Made by a program: the position numbers and the translations under genes. This document shows, one piece after another, positions 1 through 5,793 of a stretch of 5,793 nt of DNA. The notes beneath the pieces were generated by a model that was not told the DNA's origin, did not search any database, and worked only from the letters and a program-made list of their open reading frames with translations. Source of the DNA: Bacteroidales bacterium UBA1237 (GTDB lineage Bacteria; Bacteroidota; Bacteroidia; Bacteroidales; UBA932); the NCBI GenBank assembly GCA_002308935.1, contig DBWN01000076.1:1-5793 (forward strand), given 5' to 3'. Numbering within the stretch: position 1 is the stretch's first letter; each line of letters opens with the position of its first letter.

Positions 1-2163
1 GACACGTTGGCGGCTTCCAGGATAACTTCCTATATCGACCGCGATCTCAACACTACACAGACAGGCCTGACAAGAATCGACGCGAAGGCATTCAACAGGG
101 GATTCGCTCTGCTGAGCGCCCCGGACGTGATAAAGACCCTCCAGCTTCTTCCTGGAGTCGCTGCAGGAACGGAACTCATGTCCAGCCTCTATGTCCATGG
201 AGGTGACGGAAGTGACAACCTTTTCCTGCTTGACGGTGTCCCTGTCTATCAGGTGAGCCACCTTCTTGGCCTTTATTCAGCGTTCAATACGGATGCTGTT
301 GAAAGCCTGGATTTTTATAAGAGCGGTTTCCCGGCGAGATTCGGCGGAAGGACTTCTTCCGTTGTTGACATGGCCACGAAACAGGGGAGCTTTGACAATT
401 ATTCCGGATCTTTCTCCATCGGTCTTATCAATGCCCAGATGCAGTACGGCGGGCCCATCGTAAAAGGCAAGACATCCTTCAACATCGCCTTGAGGCACAG
501 TTGGCTGGATACAATATCCTGGCCTGTCCTGAAGTTTGTCGTGTCTGAGGATGATGAGAAATACAAAGGCAGGTACGCCCTTTACGACATGAATCTGAAC
601 TTGACCCACAAGTTCAGTGACAGGAGCGTGCTTTCATTCAACTTTTATGACGGGAAGGACATCCTCAAGTTCGCCACCGAATCCCTCAGCGAAGATGAAA
701 TGAGGCCTTCAAGTTCATATGACTATAAGCATTATTCCTCGTCAAAGATGGATGGGGGGCTTAAGTGGGGAAACCTCCTTGGAAGCCTTTCTTGGAAGGT
801 GGATTTCTCCCCTGAACTTTCGATGAAGCTGTCCGCTTACCATACCGGAACCATGGGGCTGGTGCATTACGGGTACAATGACTACAGCAGGAATACGAGA
901 ATATATCATGACGGAAGCCGGGCGGATGAAACCGAGGAGTCGACAGGTACATTCAAAACCACGAACCGTTCGAGGATCAGGGACTATGCCGTGAAGGCGG
1001 ACTTCGACATCTTCCCTTCGAGGATGCATCACTTGAGGACCGGAGCTTCATACCAGTACCATGCGTACAGGCCGGAAAGGTCCACCGTTACATCATTTTC
1101 CGCTACGGGCGAACGTGACACGACCATAAATGATGGATATCTGTTCAAGTATAACGCGCATGAGTTGAGCGCATATGCTGAGGATGAGATGACTCTGACA
1201 AAAAGGCTCAGGGTCAATGCCGGACTGCGCTATACTCTTTACGCCATGAGCGGCAAAGGATACAACCGCCTTGAACCGCGTCTTGCCATGAAGTACCAGT
1301 TCTCGGACTTCGGTTCATTCAAACTATCCTATACCCATATGAACCAGTTCGTCCATCAGGTGACGACCTTCTATGCTGAGCTTCCGACATCTCTTTGGAT
1401 GCCTTCGACAAGACAGGTGCGCCCGATGCACTCTTCCCAGATATCCGGAGGAATATACACCGACCTTCCGGGAGGCTTCCATATCGATTTGGAAGGATGG
1501 TACAAAAAGATGGATCATCTGCTTGAGTATTCCGGGAAAACCACTCTCTATCCTCCCGTGGACAGTTGGGAGAGGGCTTTCAGCGAAGGCGAAGGAAGGT
1601 CTTATGGATTAGAGGCCAGCGTCTCTTACACAAAAGGCAAAATGGAGGCATCGGCCGGATACACCCTTTCATGGACTTACAGAAAGTTTGACGATTTCGC
1701 ATTGGGATGGTATCCTGACCGTAACGACAACCGTCACAAGCTGAACCTGACTCTCACATACCGCCCCACGAAGAAGATTGAACTCTATGCCGGATGGCTT
1801 TTCCACTCGGGCAGCAGGGTGACGATTCCCACTCATGAGGTCGAAAGGCAGTTCGTCGAGGAGTCATCAGACATCCGGACCTGGTCATCATCGGATCACA
1901 GGGTGTTTGTCGGGCCTTACAACCTCCAGATGGCTCCATATCACAGGCTTGATCTTGGTGCTAACTTCCACCATGTCACAAAGCGTGGAAATGAAGGAAT
2001 CTGGAACATCAGCATCTACAATGCTTATTGCAGGATGAACCCTCTGTTCGCCAATATAGATACTACGGCAGAGGTGAAAAACAGAACGTATTACGGTAAC
2101 TCATTTGTCGGGTATTCTGTGATTCCGATCATTCCGACATTCAGTTATACGTTGAAGTTTTAA
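1..2163 (+). CDS. TonB-dependent outer-membrane receptor, DUF4249-associated type (5' end cut by window)
   Basis: The frame is open from base 1, so this is the C-terminal 720 residues of a longer protein. The signal peptide, any carboxypeptidase-regulatory-like domain, the TonB box and the start of the plug lie outside. Counting from base 1, residues about 40-130 are the plug: LQLLPGV, then YVHGGDGSDNLFLLDGVPVY, SHLLGLYSAFNTDAVES and GFPARFGGRTSSVVDM, all typical of Bacteroidota receptors of this class. The rest, about 135-720, is rich in alternating aromatic and polar strands, as in a 22-strand beta-barrel. It ends IPTFSYTLKF with a terminal Phe, the usual outer-membrane barrel signature. 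The family imports ligands across the outer membrane using TonB/ExbBD energy; the substrate here is unknown. It is not a standard SusC with a SusD partner: the next gene, 12 bases on, is a DUF4249 lipoprotein. The internal TTG at base 7 is not a credible start because it falls inside the plug homology. Confidence 0.95.
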   Translation, partial: DTLAASRITSYIDRDLNTTQTGLTRIDAKAFNRGFALLSAPDVIKTLQLLPGVAAGTELMSSLYVHGGDGSDNLFLLDGVPVYQVSHLLGLYSAFNTDAVESLDFYKSGFPARFGGRTSSVVDMATKQGSFDNYSGSFSIGLINAQMQYGGPIVKGKTSFNIALRHSWLDTISWPVLKFVVSEDDEKYKGRYALYDMNLNLTHKFSDRSVLSFNFYDGKDILKFATESLSEDEMRPSSSYDYKHYSSSKMDGGLKWGNLLGSLSWKVDFSPELSMKLSAYHTGTMGLVHYGYNDYSRNTRIYHDGSRADETEESTGTFKTTNRSRIRDYAVKADFDIFPSRMHHLRTGASYQYHAYRPERSTVTSFSATGERDTTINDGYLFKYNAHELSAYAEDEMTLTKRLRVNAGLRYTLYAMSGKGYNRLEPRLAMKYQFSDFGSFKLSYTHMNQFVHQVTTFYAELPTSLWMPSTRQVRPMHSSQISGGIYTDLPGGFHIDLEGWYKKMDHLLEYSGKTTLYPPVDSWERAFSEGEGRSYGLEASVSYTKGKMEASAGYTLSWTYRKFDDFALGWYPDRNDNRHKLNLTLTYRPTKKIELYAGWLFHSGSRVTIPTHEVERQFVEESSDIRTWSSSDHRVFVGPYNLQMAPYHRLDLGANFHHVTKRGNEGIWNISIYNAYCRMNPLFANIDTTAEVKNRTYYGNSFVGYSVIPIIPTFSYTLKF

Positions 2164-2175
2164 TTGGGAATTAAG

Positions 2176-3171
2176 ATGAAGAAGACAGCATACAAGTCAT
2201 TGATTATAGCGCTCCCGATCCTTGTTGTCCTTTCACTTGGTTCTTGCCAGAGGATAATGGACAGCGGAAAGGAAGGTAAGAGCATATTGTTCGTGGAATG
2301 CATCCAGGGCATCAGCGATACAACTGCGATAAATGTAATTGCCACCGCCCCGAAATTCGGATACTCTCAAAGCCGAGTACCCGATGGAGCGAAGGTGTCT
2401 CTGAAGGCGGGAGGAAGGGAGATTCCTCTCAAACAAGGTGAAGTCTCTACGGCGCTCTTCCCCGTGGGGGCATTCTATACAACCGAGAAGATAGAAGGAG
2501 GGCAGACTCTCGAACTAACCGTTTCCGCCCCCGGAATTGAACCGGTATCGGCTACCACAGTGAAGCCCGCTGATGTGAGACCCTTCGAAACCACACTCGT
2601 TGAGGATGTGATTTACGGAGATGATTTCGGTCTAGGAGGCGAGTCAAAGAACGTTGTCAGGATGGACATTACTCCGGAAGATGATTCCATTGAAGACCAT
2701 TATTACATGCTGATGTTCGAAGAAATGACCCGGCTTGACGAAAAAACTTACGTGACAAGGCCTTATCCTGTGCTGAGGGACGGAGGATTCTACACGTCTG
2801 ATTTCGGAGACGCTGAGGTGGTCACGGCAAAGATATCCAGGTGGTCCTTCTTCGGGACAAGCCATATCTCATCTGCTGCAAACAAGATCCTTAACGCCTA
2901 TATCTGGAGAGGAACTTCCCTTGCGGAGAACGGTAAACTGTCGGTGTATTTCAATGATGACAGAAGGTCCCGTAGGACAATGCGCGCTACTCTTATGACC
3001 GTAAGCCCGGAGTTCTACAGATATGCCAAATCCATGGAGTACAACAATGATGACAATGACATCCTGTCTCCTTTCTTCCCCTCGTCATATGCATACACTA
3101 ACGTCAAGGGAGGATGCGGAGTCTTCGGAGCTGTGAGTTATAGAGTCGGAGAATGGGTAAGTACAAAATGA
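2176..3171 (+). CDS. DUF4249-family lipoprotein, partner of the TonB-dependent receptor
   Basis: A 331-residue lipoprotein. I chose the ATG at 2176 over the in-frame TTG at 2164 because it gives a clean signal peptide: MKK, a hydrophobic stretch at about 9-22, and the lipobox LGSC with the acylated Cys at 24. After the Cys comes a beta-rich N-terminal region (ILFVECIQGISDTTAINVIA, about 37-56), as in DUF4249 proteins. The C-terminal part carries the family's most recognisable features: VSPEFYRYAKSMEYN (about 276-290), SPFFPSSYAYTNVKGGCGVFGAVS (about 298-321). DUF4249 genes commonly sit directly downstream of a TonB receptor in Bacteroidota, as here. Their biochemical role is not established; an accessory role in ligand capture at the outer membrane is inferred. 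Residues after the Cys (QRIMDSG) do not form a strong acidic surface-export signal, so whether it faces outward is uncertain. Confidence 0.9.
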   Translation: MKKTAYKSLIIALPILVVLSLGSCQRIMDSGKEGKSILFVECIQGISDTTAINVIATAPKFGYSQSRVPDGAKVSLKAGGREIPLKQGEVSTALFPVGAFYTTEKIEGGQTLELTVSAPGIEPVSATTVKPADVRPFETTLVEDVIYGDDFGLGGESKNVVRMDITPEDDSIEDHYYMLMFEEMTRLDEKTYVTRPYPVLRDGGFYTSDFGDAEVVTAKISRWSFFGTSHISSAANKILNAYIWRGTSLAENGKLSVYFNDDRRSRRTMRATLMTVSPEFYRYAKSMEYNNDDNDILSPFFPSSYAYTNVKGGCGVFGAVSYRVGEWVSTK

Positions 3172-3178
3172 TGAGGAA

Positions 3179-3664
3179 ATGAACATGAGAACGGAAATAT
3201 ACAGCAGCGGATTACGCATTGCGCTGATAATGACAGTTTTACTTGTCGCGTCATCCTGCGCTAAGCAGAAGGCGGACATTACAGTCCATTACCAAATCCA
3301 AAACTCCTCAGGATATGATCTCAAAGTGGAGACTCCTTCCATATCTTTATCCATTCCGACAGGAGGGCAGGATACCTTCACGGATGTCTCTGAGGGATGG
3401 GATTACTACGGATCGTGCAGTTTTGATAACGTATTTGAGCCCGGCTTCTCTCTGACGATAACCTACGAAGGTGAAGACTACAAGTGCGAGGACGCGCGTA
3501 AATACACCAGCCTGCACACTTTCGCTTCATTCAGGATAAGAAAAGATTCGCCCAGGGAATACACCGTCACCTATGCCTTCAACCATGGAGAAATCGTTTA
3601 TTGCCTTTCAGTCATGGGGATTCAGGTAGAGGAACCCTATTATGATTACGGCTTGCCTGAATGA
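3179..3664 (+). CDS. Small predicted lipoprotein of unknown family, third gene of the receptor operon
   Basis: A 161-residue protein I do not recognise. The N-terminus has a charged start, a hydrophobic core at about 12-25 and a lipobox-like ASSC with the putative acylated Cys at 27. The mature part looks all-beta, with short alternating strands (ITVHYQIQNSSGYDLKVE, FSLTITYEGEDYKCED, REYTVTYAF), three more cysteines at 80, 103 and 142, and an acidic aromatic tail (EEPYYDYGLPE). The start is ambiguous between ATG 3179 and ATG 3185. An AGGAA stretch ending about six bases before 3185 favours the second, but this phylum rarely relies on Shine-Dalgarno pairing. The gene begins 7 bases after the DUF4249 stop and is followed by a terminator, so it is very probably co-transcribed with the receptor and may act with it in the envelope. 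The function is not known; only operon membership and lipid anchoring are supported. Confidence 0.75.
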   Translation: MNMRTEIYSSGLRIALIMTVLLVASSCAKQKADITVHYQIQNSSGYDLKVETPSISLSIPTGGQDTFTDVSEGWDYYGSCSFDNVFEPGFSLTITYEGEDYKCEDARKYTSLHTFASFRIRKDSPREYTVTYAFNHGEIVYCLSVMGIQVEEPYYDYGLPE

Positions 3665-3685
3665 TGCCGTCTCCATATAAAGAAC

Positions 3686-3718
3686 AGAGGAAAAGCCCGT
3701 AGGACCTTTCCTCTTTTT
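3686..3718 (+). terminator. Intrinsic terminator of the receptor operon, possibly bidirectional
   Basis: A perfect 8-bp inverted repeat, AGAGGAAA (3686-3693) and TTTCCTCT (3707-3714), encloses a 13-base loop. A run of five T (3714-3718) ends the + strand version. It sits 21 bases after the stop at 3664, in the 74-base gap between convergent genes. Read on the - strand it lies just beyond the recA stop, but there the trailing tract is only GTTCTTT, so termination of recA from that side is plausible but weaker. Confidence 0.7.
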
Positions 3719-3738
3719 CACTTCGGGCCGGATGACCC

Positions 3739-4767
3739 TTAGTCCTCGATGTTTTTCATCGCCTCGCGGATCTTGCCTTCGATCTCGTCGCAAAGTTCGA
3801 CATTGTCAGCGAGGAGCTGCTTGGTGGCTTCTCTTCCCTGGGCGAGTTTCTGGCCGTTGTAGCTGAACCATGAACCGCTCTTGGAGATGACGTCCATTTC
3901 GACTCCGAGGTCGACGATCTCACCGGTGTGGGATATTCCTTCACCGTAGACGATGTCGAATTCGGCCTTCTTGAAAGGAGGTGCCATCTTGTTCTTGACG
4001 ATCTTCACCTTGGTGCGGTTTCCGAGAGCTTCATCACCGTCTTTGATCTGGGTGGTTCTGCGAACGTCGATACGGATTGACGCATAGAACTTGAGGGCGT
4101 TTCCTCCGGTCGTCGTCTCGGGATTTCCGAACATGATGCCGATCTTTTCCCTGAGCTGGTTGATGAAGATGCAGCAGGTTCCGGTCTTGCTGATGTTCGC
4201 GGTGAGTTTGCGGAGAGCCTGGCTCATGAGCCTTGCCTGCAGACCGACCTTGTTGTCTCCCATTTCCCCTTCGATTTCAGCTTTTGGGGTAAGGGCTGCG
4301 ACGGAGTCGATTACGATGATGTCGATGGCTCCCGAGCGGATGAGATTGTCCGCCACCTCGAGGGCCTGCTCACCATTGTCCGGCTGCGAGATGTAAAGTG
4401 AATCGAGGTCGACACCGAGGGCCTTCGCGTAGGTACGGTCGAAAGCATGCTCAGCGTCAATCATTGCGGCGATTCCTCCCTGCTTCTGCGCCTGGGCGAT
4501 CGCATGGATAGCAAGAGTCGTCTTACCGCTGGATTCGGGTCCGTAAATCTCAATGATCCTTCCCTTGGGGTATCCGCCAATACCGAGGGCATGGTCAAGA
4601 GCTACAGATCCGCTAGGAATGACCTGCACATCCAGCTGGGGCTGGTCGCCCAGTTTCATGATTGTCCCTTTCCCGAAATCTTTCTCGATCTTGTCGATGG
4701 TAGCCTGCAATGCCTTGAGTTTCCCGGCATTGGACTGTCCTTCTTCTGGTGCTGTTGTTTTGGCCAT
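3739..4767 (-). CDS. recA: RecA recombinase
   Basis: Full-length RecA of 342 residues, the ATP-dependent DNA strand-exchange protein that forms filaments on single-stranded DNA in the cytoplasm. In other bacteria it also promotes LexA self-cleavage. Visible landmarks are the Walker A motif GPESSGKTT (76-84), the catalytic Glu in DAEHAFD (Glu106), Walker B IIVIDS (150-155), the PKAEIEGEMGD segment leading to loop L1 (161-171), FINQLREKIG (201-210) and the DNA-binding loop L2 in MFGNPETTTGGNALKFYAS (212-230). The C-terminal domain includes YGEGISHTGEIVDLGV. The protein stops at AMKNIED, so the tail is shorter than the long acidic tail of E. coli RecA (353 residues), and only a short Glu-Asp end remains. 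The ATG at 4765-4767 gives the usual MAK start. The gene is convergent with the envelope operon and divergent from rlmN. No inactivating change is seen. Confidence 0.99.
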   Translation of the reverse strand: MAKTTAPEEGQSNAGKLKALQATIDKIEKDFGKGTIMKLGDQPQLDVQVIPSGSVALDHALGIGGYPKGRIIEIYGPESSGKTTLAIHAIAQAQKQGGIAAMIDAEHAFDRTYAKALGVDLDSLYISQPDNGEQALEVADNLIRSGAIDIIVIDSVAALTPKAEIEGEMGDNKVGLQARLMSQALRKLTANISKTGTCCIFINQLREKIGIMFGNPETTTGGNALKFYASIRIDVRRTTQIKDGDEALGNRTKVKIVKNKMAPPFKKAEFDIVYGEGISHTGEIVDLGVEMDVISKSGSWFSYNGQKLAQGREATKQLLADNVELCDEIEGKIREAMKNIED

Positions 4768-4783
4768 TTTGAAGTAGATATAC

Positions 4784-4833
4784 TAGATGTTTTTAATAAA
4801 AGTGATGTTCCCTTGAAATCGGGGAAACATCTA
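4784..4833 (-). promoter_or_regulatory. recA leader inverted repeats with two alternative pairings
   Basis: In the - strand RNA, the arm TAGATGTTT (4825-4833) can pair perfectly over 9 bp with AAACATCTA (4784-4792), which ends 16 bases before the recA ATG. The same arm, extended by CCC, can instead pair with GGGAACATC (4804-4812) as a tighter hairpin with one bulged base and a 9-base loop. The two pairings exclude each other. The repeats are plainly in the sequence; a regulatory role is inferred. If the proximal promoter is used, part of the first arm may not be transcribed. Confidence 0.35.
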
Positions 4834-4836
4834 CGG

Positions 4837-4868
4837 CAAATATATCAAAATTCCATGCAATCCCGAAA
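4837..4868 (-). promoter_or_regulatory. Candidate proximal recA promoter
   Basis: On the - strand, TATATTTG (4837-4844) matches the Bacteroidota -7 consensus TAnnTTTG perfectly. TTTC (4865-4868) lies 20 bases upstream and matches the -33 TTTG at three of four bases. Transcription would start at about 4829-4832, giving a recA leader of roughly 65 bases. This is a motif match only, with no experimental support. Confidence 0.5.
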
Positions 4869-4953
4869 TACTTTCGTATCATTTCCGGAGGCTCCGCTCC
4901 CGGAGGCATGAGGATGAATTTGCCATAAGTCTCCTCCTTTTTCATTTCAGGTG

Positions 4954-4961
4954 CAAAGATA
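4954..4961 (-). promoter_or_regulatory. Candidate distal promoter reading toward recA (-7 element)
   Basis: The - strand carries TATCTTTG followed by CAC, a very common form of the Bacteroidota -7 element. The -33 region is poor: an ATTTT stretch lies about 17 bases upstream and no TTTG is present. It would start RNA near 4946-4949, giving a recA leader of about 180 bases that covers the structured region and two short reading frames. Confidence 0.35.
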
Positions 4962-5010
4962 GACGGACATTGTGCCATAAAATGGGTACAAGCTAAAATT
5001 CTTCAATTTT

Positions 5011-5029
5011 TTCGCAATTTTTTTGCGAA
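5011..5029. repeat. 7-bp perfect inverted repeat at the rlmN promoter
   Basis: TTCGCAA (5011-5017) and TTGCGAA (5023-5029) are exact inverted copies separated by five T. The element ends 30 bases before the rlmN ATG and overlaps the candidate -7 element. It could be an operator or a DNA hairpin. It is not a convincing terminator for + strand RNA because no clean T-run follows. Confidence 0.5.
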
Positions 5030-5034
5030 CTTTG
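5027..5034 (+). promoter_or_regulatory. Candidate rlmN promoter (-7 element)
   Basis: GAACTTTG matches TAnnTTTG except at the first base. It would place the transcription start near 5040, giving a leader of about 20 bases before the ATG at 5060. No convincing TTTG -33 element lies at the right distance, as the upstream stretch is T-rich without the G. Confidence 0.3.
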
Positions 5035-5059
5035 GTTTTCAAGACAGGATCAAGTTTCC

Positions 5060-5793
5060 ATGAAGACCAAGCTGCTCGGCAAAACCCCTTCAGAACTCAA
5101 AGAGATAGCGGTATCTCTGGGCCTTCCCTCATTCACCGGGGGACAGATCGCCCAGTGGATATACGTGAAGAAAGTGGGGGACTTCTCCCAGATGACCAAC
5201 CTCTCTAAAGTCGCCCGGGAAAAACTTTCCCAGGATTATGAGGTCGGGATAACGCCTTATTCCCTTTGTCAGGAGTCGAAGGACGGTACCAGGAAGTACC
5301 TTTTCCCTGTGGAATGCCGTATCGGGAAGGATTCTTTCGAGAAGAGTTCCATTGAGGCCGTGATGATTCCGGAAGGAGACAGGAAGACACTCTGCGTCTC
5401 TTCCCAGGCGGGCTGCAAAATGGGATGCCGTTTCTGCATGACAGGAAGGCAAGGGTTCCACGGCAATCTTGACGCTGCGGATATCCTTTCGCAGTTCCTG
5501 GCAGTCGAGGAAAGTGGAGAACTCACCAATGCCGTCTTCATGGGAATGGGCGAACCGCTGGACAACTACGATAATGTCAAACGCGCTCTGGATGTCCTCA
5601 CTTCAGACTGGGGCTGGGGATGGAGCCCGAAGAGGATCACCCTTTCTTCGATAGGCGTTCTTCCCAATCTGAAGCGTTTCCTTGACGAGACCAAATGCCA
5701 CCTTGCGATCTCTCTCCATGATCCTTTCCCCGAGGAAAGGGAAAGCATGATGCCGGTCGAGAAAGCATACCATATGGAGGATGTCCTGTCCCT
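5060..5793 (+). CDS. rlmN: Dual-specificity 23S rRNA A2503 / tRNA A37 C2-methyltransferase RlmN (3' end cut by window)
   Basis: The first 244 codons of a radical-SAM methyltransferase usually about 345 residues long. RlmN adds a methyl group to C2 of adenosine 2503 in 23S rRNA and of A37 in some tRNAs, supporting translational accuracy. The N-terminal accessory domain includes LPSFTGGQIAQWIY (22-35). The conserved Glu is in IEAVMIPE (Glu99). LCVSSQAGCKMGCRFC gives Cys112 and the 4Fe-4S ligands Cys119, Cys123 and Cys126 in the CxxxCxxC spacing. MGMGEPLDNY (161-170) is the SAM-contacting GEP motif, and SSIGV (196-200) and HLAISLH (214-220) follow as in the family. The second catalytic Cys, near the C-terminus, lies beyond the window, so completeness cannot be judged. 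The ATG at 5060 starts the protein at the usual family position. It diverges from recA across a 292-base gap. Confidence 0.98.
   Translation, partial: MKTKLLGKTPSELKEIAVSLGLPSFTGGQIAQWIYVKKVGDFSQMTNLSKVAREKLSQDYEVGITPYSLCQESKDGTRKYLFPVECRIGKDSFEKSSIEAVMIPEGDRKTLCVSSQAGCKMGCRFCMTGRQGFHGNLDAADILSQFLAVEESGELTNAVFMGMGEPLDNYDNVKRALDVLTSDWGWGWSPKRITLSSIGVLPNLKRFLDETKCHLAISLHDPFPEERESMMPVEKAYHMEDVLS

Noticed and set aside
277..609. Open frame of 110 codons on the - strand inside the TonB receptor
   Set aside because: It lies opposite the conserved plug and first barrel strands, with no domain or promoter. Shadow of the receptor gene.
2164..2175. Upstream TTG start for the DUF4249 gene
   Set aside because: The four extra residues precede a standard MKK signal-peptide start at 2176, which better fits a lipoprotein.
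3168..3182. ATG overlapping the DUF4249 stop as start of the next gene
   Set aside because: That frame reads only four codons before a stop. The real frame begins at 3179 or 3185.
3719..3738. GGG/CCC pairing just after the recA stop as a separate recA terminator
   Set aside because: Only about three base pairs with no T-run. The 3686-3718 stem-loop is the stronger candidate.
4447..4911. Open frame of 154 codons on the + strand over the recA start
   Set aside because: It is antisense to well-conserved RecA codons, has no recognisable domain, and its composition follows the complement of recA. Treated as a shadow frame.
5001..5035. T-rich stretch with inverted repeat as a transcription terminator
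   Set aside because: The stem is followed by CTTTGG, not a T-run, and no + strand gene ends upstream of it. A promoter/operator reading fits better.
5129..5565. Overlapping - strand open frames (110 and 98 codons) opposite rlmN
   Set aside because: They sit opposite the radical-SAM core, whose motifs are clear on the + strand. No independent support.

Overview
The window reads as ordinary chromosomal DNA from a member of the Bacteroidota, probably order Bacteroidales. Four things point there: a TonB-dependent receptor paired with a DUF4249 lipoprotein (a pairing typical of this phylum), a RecA of Bacteroidota type, TAnnTTTG-type promoter elements, and genes that mostly lack Shine-Dalgarno sequences. 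The genus cannot be settled from the sequence alone. Both ends of the window cut through genes.

Bases 1-3664 (+ strand) are the end of an envelope operon. It holds the C-terminal 720 residues of a TonB-dependent outer-membrane receptor (1-2163), a DUF4249 lipoprotein (2176-3171) and a small unrecognised lipoprotein (3179-3664). Gaps are 12 and 7 bases, and a stem-loop with a T-run at 3686-3718 closes the operon. The likely arrangement is a receptor with two membrane-anchored accessory lipoproteins serving uptake of an unknown ligand. No SusD, glycoside hydrolase or other enzyme is visible that would name the ligand.

Bases 3739-4767 (- strand) are a complete recA, convergent with the envelope operon. 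Bases 5060-5793 (+ strand) are the first 244 codons of rlmN, the 23S rRNA A2503 / tRNA A37 methyltransferase, divergent from recA. Neither gene is functionally related to the envelope operon.

The 292-base divergent gap between recA and rlmN (4768-5059) is the most structured non-coding part. It contains two candidate recA promoters, a dyad touching the -33 element of the proximal one, a recA leader with two mutually exclusive stem-loops, two possible short reading frames, and a 7-bp perfect inverted repeat overlapping the likely rlmN promoter. These are motif-level readings made by eye. I found no CRISPR array, tRNA, rRNA, insertion sequence or clearly new multi-gene system. The best candidates for something undescribed are the recA leader and the orphan small lipoprotein.
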